DNA of 55,123 nt. Origin: Bacillota bacterium (lineage in GTDB: Bacteria; Bacillota; UBA994; UBA5500). The notes under the pieces were generated by a model. That model did not search any database and was not told the origin of the DNA. It worked only from the letters and a program-made list of their open reading frames with translations. The stretch lies in contig JAEZJZ010000109.1 of NCBI GenBank assembly GCA_023436245.1, forward strand, positions 1-55,123, in the 5' to 3' direction. The position numbers and the translations under genes are program-made. Positions 31,298 to 39,692 of this stretch are shown here, in pieces. Every line of letters starts with the position of its first letter. Position 1 is the stretch's first letter.

Positions 31298-33142
31298 TTG
31301 CCGAAAGACCTCTCCATGAAGCAGGGTTCACTGTTCGACAACAGCTCCGTCAAGGTTGTGATCATCGGCTGTGCGGCGATCATCGTTGCGTTGCTGGTGA
31401 TGAGCCAGAGCAGCATCATGATCATGCGGGATGCGGTGGTGCAGAAGCTGAAGACCAACGACCTCGGCAATCTGGCTGCCAGCATCGCCGCCGTGATCGA
31501 GGGCAAAATCGACAGGGCCACCGATCTTTCCGTGCTGATGGCCAACGATCCGGTGACCATCGGCTGGCTGGACAGTGCGGAGCGCGATCAGCGGGCCGAG
31601 GTCCTGGTTAGGGAGAAGATGATCGGCGTCGTCGACACATTGGGCTACAACACGGCCTTTCTGGTCAGTGACGTTACCAAGCACTACTGGTCCTACCATC
31701 AGGGCGTTTTTGAACTGCTCGACACAGTTTCCGAGCAGGATGTCGACGATCAATGGTTCTTCACCTCCATGGCTATGGGGAAGCGCTATGAAATCAACAT
31801 CGACCACAACAAGGAACTAGGAGACACTTTCGTTTGGATCAACACTCTGGTCGGGGATCTGCAAACTCCAATTGCAGTCACCGGCCTGGGCATGAACCTG
31901 AGTGACGTAATTGACGAACTGGTGTTGGCAGAAGAGAAGAGCAAGGTTAGAAACGACATCTGGCTGGTCGACGGGGCCGGTGTGATCTACCTGGCCAAGG
32001 ACCCGAGCTTCCGCGAGCGGAGCATCCAGGACATTCTGCCGGAAGAGATCGTCACTCATATGGCCAGCGCCGGGAGTCGGGGAGAGAACTTCATCATTGA
32101 CCAGTACACCGGTGCGGGCGGCGGAATCAACGATATCGCCTATAAGCGCATCAGGAACACAACCTGGACCTTGGTTGTGCAAATCCCTCGGGTCGAGAGC
32201 GTTGGTTTCCTGAGGACAGTCACCTCCAACACGATCGTCTCCTGCATCGTGATCATTCTGCTGATGGTCGTCACCTTCTACCTGCTGGCCAACCGCATCG
32301 CCAACCCGTACAAGCGGGCTGTGCAGCTCAACCAGCAACTAGAAGGCATGGTGGAAGAACGCACCAGAGAGTTGCAGGAAAAGAACGCCAAGATTCAGGA
32401 CAGCTTGGAGTATGCCAAGATGATCCAGCAGACGATTCTTACATCTGATGCGGAACTACGTCGGAACCTGCGTGAGCACTTCGTGATCTTCCAGCCGCGG
32501 GACGCCGTCGGGGGAGACTTCTACTGGATGCGGAGCTGCAGCGAGGGCTGCTGGTTGGTGGTAGGCGATTGCACTGGCCATGGGGTGCCCGGCGCCTTGA
32601 TGACCACCGCCGTGAATGCCATGCTCAACAACATTTTGGACCTGAATCCGAGCAAGGACCCGGCCGACATCCTGAAGTCTTTAGAGCGGTTGATCCATCA
32701 GTCCTTCACCCGCGAGGGAGACGATGAAGTGATCGCAGATGGGCTGGATGCGGCAGTGATCTACATTCCCCGATCGGGTCTGGTCACTTTTGCCGGCGCC
32801 AACATTCCGGTGTACGTTTCGGACAGACAGGGCGTGCGCGAAATCCGGGGAACGAACGCGACCATCGATTGCATCAGTGCTGGGCGGGAGAAAGCGTTTG
32901 TCACGCACGAGCTTCCCTGGGACGAGGAGACCGTCTTCTATGTGGCCACCGATGGATACAAGGACCAGCCTGGTGGGGAGCGGCACTTGCCGTTTGGCAA
33001 GGCACGCTTGACTGCCCTGCTGGCAGAAGTTAGGGAGATGAGCCTGGAACAGCAAGCAGTTCACTTGCTGCAGGCGTTGGAGCAATATGCCGGCCCAGAA
33101 GTGCGTCGGGATGATGTCACCGTCCTGGGCTTCAAACTATAG
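31298..33142 (+). CDS. siaA: SiaA-like membrane PP2C-type (SpoIIE family) phosphatase
   Basis: Known SiaA dephosphorylates SiaC and so turns on the SiaD cyclase. This 614-residue protein has an N-terminal span (VKVVIIGCAAIIVALLVM), an extracytoplasmic Cache-like sensor of about 260 residues, a second span (SCIVIILLMVVTFYLLA), a short HAMP-like and coiled-coil linker, and a C-terminal SpoIIE/PP2C domain from about residue 370. Metal-binding acidic motifs DAVGGDFYWM, VGDCTGHGVPGALM and the terminal RRDDVTVLGF are intact. TTG start after GGGGGGTAGGGAGC; an ATG at 31316 is an alternative. First gene of a tight siaABCD operon under a SARP-type promoter. Confidence 0.92.
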   Translation: MPKDLSMKQGSLFDNSSVKVVIIGCAAIIVALLVMSQSSIMIMRDAVVQKLKTNDLGNLAASIAAVIEGKIDRATDLSVLMANDPVTIGWLDSAERDQRAEVLVREKMIGVVDTLGYNTAFLVSDVTKHYWSYHQGVFELLDTVSEQDVDDQWFFTSMAMGKRYEINIDHNKELGDTFVWINTLVGDLQTPIAVTGLGMNLSDVIDELVLAEEKSKVRNDIWLVDGAGVIYLAKDPSFRERSIQDILPEEIVTHMASAGSRGENFIIDQYTGAGGGINDIAYKRIRNTTWTLVVQIPRVESVGFLRTVTSNTIVSCIVIILLMVVTFYLLANRIANPYKRAVQLNQQLEGMVEERTRELQEKNAKIQDSLEYAKMIQQTILTSDAELRRNLREHFVIFQPRDAVGGDFYWMRSCSEGCWLVVGDCTGHGVPGALMTTAVNAMLNNILDLNPSKDPADILKSLERLIHQSFTREGDDEVIADGLDAAVIYIPRSGLVTFAGANIPVYVSDRQGVREIRGTNATIDCISAGREKAFVTHELPWDEETVFYVATDGYKDQPGGERHLPFGKARLTALLAEVREMSLEQQAVHLLQALEQYAGPEVRRDDVTVLGFKL

Positions 33143-33159
33143 GCGAGGAGGACATAGTC

Positions 33160-33717
33160 GTGGGACAGTCACTGTATGGTCTGTACAATCAACTGAGAAC
33201 TGAGAGGATCCAGTTCTGCTACAGCGGTCCGATCGCGCAGTCTAGCATTGAAGGGGTCGGGGAGACTCTGCGCAGAAAGCTTGAGTTTGAGGAAGCAGGA
33301 AACGCAACTACTTTGGCCGTCTTCTCCATCTTCATCGAGCAAGTGCAGAATGTGCTCAACTACTCTGCAGAGAAGCTGCAGAAGGACGATCAAGATGAAA
33401 AGGAGCTGCGGGTGGGGGTGATTGTGATCGGGCAGGAAGAGTCTGGTTGCTACACTGTGTCCTGCGGCAACAAGGTCTTCAATCAGGACATCCCCAGGAT
33501 TCAGAAGAGCATCGATCAGTTGCAGAATCTGAGCAAGGATGAGTTGCGGGCGCTGTACCGCGAACGCCGCAGGCAAGACCGCGATCCCGAGAGCAAAGGG
33601 GCTGGACTCGGCTTAATCGAGATGGCCAAGCGATCTGCGGCGCCGCTGAGCTATGCCTTTGAGCAGATTGACGCAGTGTATTCCTTCTTTAGCATCAGAG
33701 TGGTAGTGGGGAGGTAG
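33160..33717 (+). CDS. siaB: SiaB-family protein kinase (DUF6272)
   Basis: SiaB phosphorylates SiaC. The 185-residue product matches the family: FCYSGPIAQSSIEGVGETLRRKLE opening, an NVLNYSAEKL helix in the N-box position of GHKL ATPases, and a glycine-rich ESKGAGLGLIEMAKRS segment like a G2 box. GTG start with GAGGAGGA; 17 bp after siaA and 5 bp before siaC. The gene order phosphatase, kinase, phosphoprotein, cyclase is that of the Pseudomonas sia operon. Confidence 0.9.
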   Translation: MGQSLYGLYNQLRTERIQFCYSGPIAQSSIEGVGETLRRKLEFEEAGNATTLAVFSIFIEQVQNVLNYSAEKLQKDDQDEKELRVGVIVIGQEESGCYTVSCGNKVFNQDIPRIQKSIDQLQNLSKDELRALYRERRRQDRDPESKGAGLGLIEMAKRSAAPLSYAFEQIDAVYSFFSIRVVVGR

Positions 33718-33722
33718 GCGGA

Positions 33723-34112
33723 ATGCAAGATCTGATTATCGAGCGCACGAAATCGACACCGTCCATTCAGTTTCAAGCGGACGCCGGCTACCTGAAGATC
33801 GTGGGCGAGTCTTATCCCGAGAACGTGGCCAAGTTCTATGCGCCCGTCCTGGACTGGTTGCGGAGCTACCTGGAACAGGCGGCGGCAGAGACGACGGTGG
33901 AATTTCGGGTGACCTACTTTAACAGCAGCAGTTCCAAGCTGTTCATGACCATCTTTGACTTGCTGGAACAGGGCGTGGTCAAGGGTAACGCCATCTCCGT
34001 GCGCTGGGTATGCGACGAGGACAATGACATCGCCATTGAGTGTGGGGAAGAGTTCAAGGAAGAACTGAGCCGGCTGCCATTCACCATAGAGATTGACGGC
34101 ACGCAGGAATAG
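33723..34112 (+). CDS. siaC: SiaC-family regulatory phosphoprotein (DUF1987)
   Basis: A 129-residue STAS-like switch protein. Unphosphorylated SiaC binds and activates SiaD; phosphorylation by SiaB prevents this. Family marks are ADAGYLKIVGESYPENVAKFY, VEFRVTYFNSSSSKLFMTIFDLLE and the C-terminal AIECGEEFKEEL. The phospho-site region reads Asn67-Ser68-Ser69 where the Pseudomonas protein has Asn-Thr68-Ser, so the acceptor here is probably serine. Starts 5 bp after siaB and ends 4 bp before siaD. Confidence 0.92.
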   Translation: MQDLIIERTKSTPSIQFQADAGYLKIVGESYPENVAKFYAPVLDWLRSYLEQAAAETTVEFRVTYFNSSSSKLFMTIFDLLEQGVVKGNAISVRWVCDEDNDIAIECGEEFKEELSRLPFTIEIDGTQE

Positions 34113-34116
34113 GCCG

Positions 34117-34833
34117 ATGAATGAGTTGTTTGCCAAAGAAGAGCAACTGTTGGCCGCAGCCGAGGAACTGTTGCGAACGCACGCCATCTCAGACGCACAA
34201 AATGAGAAGAGCTATCGCACTCTTTATGAAGGTTACAGACGGCTGCTGAAGCAGATGATGCGGGTTGTGAAGATGTCGGACATGATGCAGTTGGAGCTGC
34301 GTAATCTGTCCGAACGGTTGGAACGGATGGCGCAGATCGACCCGCTGACCGAGATGTACAACAAGCGTTTCTTCAATGACGCTTTCCAGCGTGAATGGAA
34401 GAGTGCCTTGCGCACGGGGAGCCCGCTGGCTTTGTTGATGGTCGACATCGATCACTTCAAGCGATACAACGATACCTATGGTCATCTGCAGGGTGACGAG
34501 TGTCTGAAGGCTGTAGCGTCCGAGATTCGCCAGGCGGGCTCGCGGCCGCGAGACGTAGCGGCTCGCTTCGGAGGCGAGGAGTTCATCGTGCTGCTGCCCG
34601 AGACGGATGCAGCCGGAGCCACGCACATCGGAACTGGCGTTCTGGAACGCATTCGCTCCCTCGACTTGGAACATTGCGGGTTAGAGGTTCATGGACGGGT
34701 GACCGTGTCGCTCGGCGTCACCGCCTGCATTCCCACTGAAAGCGACAGTATGGACGCCATGGTTAGGCGCGCCGACAGTGCCCTCTATGCGGCAAAGTCG
34801 GATGGAAGAAACTGCCTGCGAGTGGATAGCTAG
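34117..34833 (+). CDS. siaD: SiaD-like diguanylate cyclase
   Basis: A soluble 238-residue cyclase. An N-terminal helical segment of about 75 residues (NELFAKEEQLLAAAEELLRT ... KMSDMMQLELRNLSERLERM) forms the coiled stalk by which SiaD is activated by SiaC. The GGDEF domain has DPLTEMYNKRFF, MVDIDHFKRYNDTYGH and an active-site RFGGEEF; the I-site is intact as RPRD. ATG 34117 with AGGAATAGG upstream; a longer frame runs into siaC. Last gene of the operon, followed by a 20-bp-stem terminator. Confidence 0.93.
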   Translation: MNELFAKEEQLLAAAEELLRTHAISDAQNEKSYRTLYEGYRRLLKQMMRVVKMSDMMQLELRNLSERLERMAQIDPLTEMYNKRFFNDAFQREWKSALRTGSPLALLMVDIDHFKRYNDTYGHLQGDECLKAVASEIRQAGSRPRDVAARFGGEEFIVLLPETDAAGATHIGTGVLERIRSLDLEHCGLEVHGRVTVSLGVTACIPTESDSMDAMVRRADSALYAAKSDGRNCLRVDS

Positions 34834-34840
34834 AACAGCA

Positions 34841-34884
34841 GATAGCAAGGCAGCCCCTGCGCTCGCAGGGGCTGCCTTGCTATC
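34841..34884. terminator. Bidirectional terminator after siaD
   Basis: A perfect 20-bp stem (arms 34841-34860 and 34865-34884, loop GCTC; GATAGCAAGGCAGCCCCTGC) lies between the convergent siaD and EamA genes. Confidence 0.8.
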
Positions 34885-34917
34885 CGTCGCTGTGTCAGAT
34901 GTTCCTGCCAGTAGATA

Positions 34918-35832
34918 CTAAAGGTTGATGATCACCAGAGCCAGCATGGTCAGGCCGATCGACGAGAGTTGACGACGGCTCAGTCTTTCCTTGAAGAGCA
35001 GAGCAGTGCCCAGGTTGATCAAGAGAATGCTACCGGCACTGTAAATCGGATAGACCAGCGAAGCCGGCAGGCTGCCCAAAGCGGCGATCAGAAAGTACGA
35101 CGAGAACAGGTTGGGAATACCGACCGCCAGCCCGGTCAATAGGTCACTTCGCTTGGGTGCGCGCCGCTGGCGCCAGGTAAAGTAGAGGCTGATCAGCAGG
35201 GCCGTTCCGAACACCAGCAGCAAGTAGAGGTTCTTATAACCGGCCACCGTGTACTTCTGAAAGAGCTTGTTGGCAAACTCGCCCGTGCCGGAGAAGCAGA
35301 AGAGCAGCAGCAACTGGGACTGCCAGCGCTCCGTCGAGGAGTTGCCCAGGGGCAAGTAGACCAGGACCATGCTCGCCAGCGCCATCAGGATGCCAACCCA
35401 TTGCCAGGGGCCGGGCAACTCGCGCCAGAGCAAGAGGGAGAGCAGCATCGGCAGCAGGATGCCCATTTTGCCGAAAGCACCGGACAGCCCGGCGCCGCTG
35501 ACGCGAACGCTCTCCTGGAAATAGATGAATCCCAGGAAGTAAAAACAACCGGTGACGGTACCGAGCAGAATAGCCCACGAGATGCTGGCAGGGGCGGAAA
35601 ACAAGCCGCTGTTCCCGAGCACCACCGGGCGAAACTCCTGGGCAAGGGCCGGCCAGATGGCCTGCCTGCCAAGCGTCAGCGACTGCGCCAGCAGCATGCC
35701 CAGGCTGACCAGCGTTGCGGTCAGGTAGTTAGTGCTGGTAACGGCGTAGCGATTGAGCCCGTGGGTTTCACTGTACTTGAAGACGAGAGCGATAGCAGCG
35801 CTGCAGAGTGTAGCCAAAATCAATGCATTCAT
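34918..35832 (-). CDS. DMT-superfamily (EamA-like) transporter
   Basis: A 304-residue polytopic protein with about ten hydrophobic spans and the two-repeat layout of drug/metabolite transporters; VSGAGLSGAFGKMGILLPMLLSLLLWRELPGPWQWVGILMALAS closes the first half and LINLGTALLFKERLSRRQLSSIGLTMLALVIINL the second. Sugar or cofactor export and import are both known in this superfamily; substrate not assignable. Convergent with siaD; no obvious partner. A degenerate REP composite lies upstream. Confidence 0.88.
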   Translation of the reverse strand: MNALILATLCSAAIALVFKYSETHGLNRYAVTSTNYLTATLVSLGMLLAQSLTLGRQAIWPALAQEFRPVVLGNSGLFSAPASISWAILLGTVTGCFYFLGFIYFQESVRVSGAGLSGAFGKMGILLPMLLSLLLWRELPGPWQWVGILMALASMVLVYLPLGNSSTERWQSQLLLLFCFSGTGEFANKLFQKYTVAGYKNLYLLLVFGTALLISLYFTWRQRRAPKRSDLLTGLAVGIPNLFSSYFLIAALGSLPASLVYPIYSAGSILLINLGTALLFKERLSRRQLSSIGLTMLALVIINL

Positions 35833-35912
35833 GTAGTGATTCTACCTCATCTTCAAGGCCCGGGCTAGCAGCTGCTTGCGAGACTGTCAGAAAGTCCGGT
35901 CTCCTTGGTACT

Positions 35913-36018
35913 GTAGCACCACGGCATACGAGAGCGTTCAAGAAGTCCGATTTCCTTGGGGTCGTAGCCCCACAGCATGCTGCGGTGCCAGGATCGGCTC
36001 GGTATGCCGAGTCTCTAC
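35913..36018. repeat. Composite GTAG-type REP element
   Basis: GTAGCACCACGGCATACGAG (35913), GTAGCCCCACAGCATGCTGCGGTGCC (35964-35989) and, inverted, CTCGGTATGCCGAGTCTCTAC (to 36018). It matches the composite at 5222-5319 over about 90 bp with drift. Confidence 0.65.
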
Positions 36019-36083
36019 GGAGCAGTTTTGCTTGCCCAGGCCAGCTGTCGTGTTCGCGGCAGAAAATAGAAGTGAACGTATCC

Positions 36084-37280
36084 CTAGACCGGAATGGTCT
36101 GCTCCGCCAACCTCTTGCTCCAGGTGGTCACCACTTCCGGAGCATCCTGGCCGACAATTACCGTATCGTCATGTCTGAAGCCACCCAAACCATAGATGTA
36201 GATGCCGGGCTCGGCCGACCAGACTTCGCCTGCCTGCAGCAGACGGTGGTTGAACGCTACGTCCTCCGGGAACTCGTGTCCGGCAATGCCAATGCCGTGT
36301 CCGGTGCGGTGGTTGATATGGGCTCCGAATCCCGCCGCCTCGATCACTTGCTGCGCAGCCGCATCGATGGACGAGACCTGATTCCCGGCCACCATCTGGC
36401 GGGTGGCGGCCAGACAGGCCGCCTCGGCCGCCCGGAACGCTCTGGCTTGCAGATCAGAGGGTTCTCCCACGATCCAGGTGCGTTCATTCTCGATCACGTA
36501 ACCATTCAGCCGGACGATGATGATGTTCACAATGCCGTGTCCGCAGGCGATGCGCATATCGGCGTCACCGCCGGTGCCATGGGGTGAGGCCGAGGCGGGA
36601 CCGCTGAGGCTAGACACCCGACACTCCACCTTGCATCCTGGGAACATCTCCGCCCCCCGGCTGACCATCTGCCTGACCGTCTCGGCGTCGACCTCCGCCA
36701 TCAAACGACCCGGTCGAATCAGATCGCGCCAGGCGGCCTGTCCGAAGTCAGTGAGCTTGGCGCCTTGCCGCACCAGTTCCAGCTCTGGCTCGCTCTTCAC
36801 CGTGCGCATGTTCACCAGCAGTGACGGCTCGCTGACCAGCTGTACCTTCGGCAGCGATCCGGTCAGCGGTTGCAGTTGGCCAAAACCGGCGTCGCAGGCC
36901 AGTTTACCCCGGTCAATGCCGCGAGAGCGGAGCACCGCTGCCACCAGTTCCGTCCATTGCGGCTTCGTATAGTTGCGAATGGCTGAGGAGACGTGTTCGT
37001 GCCAGATGTGGTACTCATCTACAGCCAAAGATCCACGCGCCGCGGCCATGCGCAGGTGGTTGGTGGATAGTTCATTCATCACCATGAACGGTTCCCCTTG
37101 CCGCGGGATGCAGGCGACCACCGGGCGCTCCCAAGGAGCCACATCCAGAAAGAAGCCGGTCAGGTAGTAGAAGTTGTCCGGCGTGAGCACCAGCAAGGCC
37201 TCATAGCCTTCTCGCTCCAGGAACTGACGAATGCGTTGGTGCCGCTCAACGTAGATACTGCGATCCAGGAAACCAACCAT
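36084..37280 (-). CDS. M24 (creatinase/Xaa-Pro peptidase-like) protein with altered metal ligands
   Basis: Pita-bread-fold protein of 398 residues with a creatinase N-terminal domain (1-160) and an M24 domain. The catalytic His (RTGHGIGIAGHEFPED) and the first glutamate (WSAEPGIYIYG) remain. The usual Asp pair (D-x10-D in the GY-x-SDxTRT region) is replaced by VRLNGYVIENERTWIVG, and the last ligand Glu by Asp (RHDDTVIV). It may use different metal ligands or no metal, as creatinase does, so peptidase activity is uncertain. AAGGGAGATGAG ribosome binding site before ATG 37280. Single gene. Confidence 0.88.
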   Translation of the reverse strand: MVGFLDRSIYVERHQRIRQFLEREGYEALLVLTPDNFYYLTGFFLDVAPWERPVVACIPRQGEPFMVMNELSTNHLRMAAARGSLAVDEYHIWHEHVSSAIRNYTKPQWTELVAAVLRSRGIDRGKLACDAGFGQLQPLTGSLPKVQLVSEPSLLVNMRTVKSEPELELVRQGAKLTDFGQAAWRDLIRPGRLMAEVDAETVRQMVSRGAEMFPGCKVECRVSSLSGPASASPHGTGGDADMRIACGHGIVNIIIVRLNGYVIENERTWIVGEPSDLQARAFRAAEAACLAATRQMVAGNQVSSIDAAAQQVIEAAGFGAHINHRTGHGIGIAGHEFPEDVAFNHRLLQAGEVWSAEPGIYIYGLGGFRHDDTVIVGQDAPEVVTTWSKRLAEQTIPV

Positions 37281-37406
37281 TTGCTCATCTCCCTTTCAGA
37301 CGATTTCATCCGCTGCCTAATTCGTCTGCAGGTGGGGTGATTCCTTTGCAGGAGAGGGAGATCTCCAGATCAGCAGCCGGCCTGAGATCATGGTGAGGCC
37401 AAGCTC

Positions 37407-37474
37407 GTAGGGGTCGCATGCATGCGACCCGGGTGCGCCGGTCCAAGACCGTAGGGGTCGCATGTATGCGACCC
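37407..37474. repeat. Two GTAG-type REPs, tandem
   Basis: GTAGGGGTCGCATGCATGCGACCC (37407-37430) and GTAGGGGTCGCATGTATGCGACCC (37451-37474), palindromes headed by GTAG in the same orientation 44 bp apart. With the family B copy they fill the gap 37281-37612, in which no gene was seen. Confidence 0.85.
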
Positions 37475-37490
37475 GTAAGTCCACCAGCGC

Positions 37491-37525
37491 ATGTCTGTCC
37501 CCGATTATTCAAAGTGAATAATCAA
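37491..37525. repeat. REP family B, copy 2
   Basis: Reverse complement GATTATTCACTTTGAATAATC-GGGGACAGACAT: a clean palindromic core followed by GGGGACAGAC. Inverted relative to the copy at 13058. Confidence 0.75.
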
Positions 37526-37612
37526 GCGGCGCGCGGGCGCCGTTCCCCATATGCCTTCGGCCGGCGTGGCTGGCGTCTGGCAATGCCATAGGTCGACGCC
37601 GACTGCTCAGAA

Positions 37613-38081
37613 TCATTGCTCGAGGATGATTTTGGCGGGGAAGAAACCGTGCTTGGCGTAAGAGCCGAAGACCTGCTCGTTGCCGGCGGCGACGGAGAGG
37701 CGGGTTCTTTGCACTCCCTGCTCGCGGAGCCAGTTCAGGGAGCGCGTGATCAGGGTGTGGCCGAGGGCCATGCCTCGCCACTCCGGCAGCACGAACAGCG
37801 AGTCAATCTCGCCGATCTGCTCACGGTCAATCGTGCTGATGCAGTAGCCGATTGCGTTACCGAGCTGATCGAGCATCAGCTCCATATGTAGGCTGCCACC
37901 CTCTGTCTTGGAGAGCAGGCCTGGCTCGCCGCTCGGCGAAGGTCTTGCGCTCGTAGTGCTCAGCAAAGTGCGGAGACAGGGCGGCATGATGCCGGTTCAG
38001 TTGCTCCCAGAGAGCTGCGGTTTCGTCCAGAAGCTCATTGCCTCCGCTGCTCAAGAAGAATGATTGCTCCAACTCGCTCAC
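37613..38081 (-). pseudogene. GNAT acetyltransferase broken by a frameshift
   Basis: The first half (GTG 38081: MSELEQSFFLSSGGNELL ... EHYERKTFAERRA) and second half (GLLSKTEGGSLHMELMLDQLGNAIGYCIS ... LPEWRGMALGHTLITRSLNWL, with the acetyl-CoA loop) together make one GNAT protein of about 155 residues, but they lie in different frames. One extra base at about 37920-37930, in GAGCCAGGCC, explains the break. Neither half alone is a full domain. It could be a recent pseudogene or a sequencing insertion. A TATAAT hexamer at 38166-38171 on the minus strand may be its promoter. Confidence 0.8.
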
Positions 38082-38267
38082 GTCCTTCCGGTTGATTGCA
38101 CGTAGACTGGGCGGCTGATTGCCCCGTGCCGCAGTGCATGGGAGGGCTCCCTTCTGGCCAATCTCATTATATTACGCCAGTCATCTCCGCGCATTGATTG
38201 CTGGTTGGCAGGGTTCTTGGGCGGTGAATGGCGAAGTATCCAATAGATGAGGAAAGGGTGAGAGCAC

Positions 38268-38660
38268 ATGCAAGTGGCAGAAACGCTGACGATGCGGCTC
38301 TTCAGCGGCAAATACGCGATCTGTCGGTTGGAGCCTACCTGTCAAACTCCTCGGTGGGCGCAGAACGGTGAGTTCTGTTCGGTGACCAGAACGCCCGAGG
38401 AGTTGTCCATCGTCTGCGCGGAGGAGTCAGTCCCTGAGCAAGTCAGGTGTGAACGCGGCTGGAAGATGCTGCAGTTGGCGGGCCCAATTCCATTCACGGT
38501 GACCGGTGTGGTGGCAGCCATCAGCGAGGCGTTGGCCAGGAACCGGATTGGTATCTTCGTGATCTCAACCTACGACACGGACTACATCCTGGTGCAGGAG
38601 CACTCGCTGGACGAAGCGATAGCCGCGCTTCAGGGTGCCGGCTGCCGCATCGCGCTCTGA
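38268..38660 (+). CDS. ACT-domain protein (CASTOR/ACT_7-like)
   Basis: A 130-residue two-part ACT protein: AICRLEPTCQTPRWAQNGEFCSVTRTPEELSIVC in the first half and LAGPIPFTVTGVVAAISEALARNRIGIFVISTYDTDYILV in the second. Proteins of this size bind small ligands, often amino acids; the ligand is unknown. GGAAAGGG site before the ATG. Convergent with the importer genes downstream, separated by a strong hairpin. Confidence 0.88.
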   Translation: MQVAETLTMRLFSGKYAICRLEPTCQTPRWAQNGEFCSVTRTPEELSIVCAEESVPEQVRCERGWKMLQLAGPIPFTVTGVVAAISEALARNRIGIFVISTYDTDYILVQEHSLDEAIAALQGAGCRIAL

Positions 38661-38673
38661 GTAGGTTCCAGCC

Positions 38674-38718
38674 AAGACCCCTCCTGCCGGATGGCTTAAA
38701 GCCGGCAGGAGGGGTCTT
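38674..38718. terminator. Bidirectional terminator
   Basis: AAGACCCCTCCTGCCGG (38674-38690) and CCGGCAGGAGGGGTCTT (38702-38718) form a perfect 17-bp stem followed on the plus strand by CTGTG; it separates the ACT gene from the convergent permease gene. Confidence 0.75.
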
Positions 38719-38840
38719 CTGTGCTGCGCCACAACTAGGAGGGCGTCAATTCCTAAACTATAGAATGTAGGGTCGGTTGACCCTCGAAACCAACCGGATC
38801 AAGACCTGACGCTGCGCGATAGTTCTTGGGCGACAGAGTA

Positions 38841-39692
38841 CTAGTTCGCTTCCCGATTGCTGAGATATCGTTTCTCGATTAAGGCCACCAGTTGATACAT
38901 CAGGGCGGCCGCAACGGAGAGCAGCAGCACGCTGGTCATCACCAGGTTCATGTTCAGCACCTGGCCTCCGTAAATGGCCAGATAGCCCAGCCCTGCCTTG
39001 GAGACAAGGAATTCGCCCACGATCACGCCGACGAAGGAGAGACCGACGTTCACCTTGAGCACGGAGATAATCGTGGGGATACTCGCCGGAAAGACCACTT
39101 TGTTCAGGATTTGCAGACGGCTGGCTCCGAAGGTCTGAATCAGTTTCACCTTGTTCTGATCCACTTCCTTGAAGCCATTGAGTACGACCATAATGGTGGT
39201 GACCAGAGAGATGGCCAAGGCCATGGCCACAATGGCAATTTGGCTGGTGCCCAACCAGACGATGAACAACGGTCCGAGTACGATCTTGGGTAGGCTGTTC
39301 AGCACCACCAGATAAGGGTCCAGCACCTTGGCCAGAAAATCTGACCACCAGAGGACAACGGCCACGGCTGTGCCAATCAGCGTGCCCAGGATGAAGCCGA
39401 TGGCGGTCTCTCCGCAAGTGACCAAGAGGTGCTGGTAGAGACTTCCGTCCGCGTGCAGTTTGAGGATGGTGCTCCAGATGCGTGATGGCTGGCTGACCAA
39501 GAAGGGGTCCACCCAGCCGCTCCTTGCCGCGAGCTCCCAGAGGGCGAAGCTGGCCACCAGTACAGCTAGCTGGACGGCCACGACCATCGCTCGGCGTTTC
39601 CAGTGGTGCCACAGAAAGCGAGCGTGTTCCGGAGTCTCCGCGGCACTAGTGATTTTGCTCTGTAACCATCTCAACGGGCTGTACATGCACAT
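38841..39692 (-). CDS. ABC transporter permease (SsuC/TauC/ThiX-like)
   Basis: Six-span inner-membrane subunit of an NMT1/SsuABC-type importer. EAA loop FGASRLQILNKVVFPASIPTI near residue 190 and GVIVGEFLVSKAGLGYLAIYGG near 215 are family features. ATG 39692 has GGGAGGAG 4 nt upstream and overlaps the ATPase gene by 47 bp. Part of a receptor-ATPase-permease operon on the minus strand. Confidence 0.92.
   Translation of the reverse strand: MCMYSPLRWLQSKITSAAETPEHARFLWHHWKRRAMVVAVQLAVLVASFALWELAARSGWVDPFLVSQPSRIWSTILKLHADGSLYQHLLVTCGETAIGFILGTLIGTAVAVVLWWSDFLAKVLDPYLVVLNSLPKIVLGPLFIVWLGTSQIAIVAMALAISLVTTIMVVLNGFKEVDQNKVKLIQTFGASRLQILNKVVFPASIPTIISVLKVNVGLSFVGVIVGEFLVSKAGLGYLAIYGGQVLNMNLVMTSVLLLSVAAALMYQLVALIEKRYLSNREAN

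Noticed and set aside
38758..39612. 284-codon minus-strand frame
   Set aside because: Overlaps the permease gene 38841-39692 in another frame; the product is arginine- and glycine-rich with no membrane spans.
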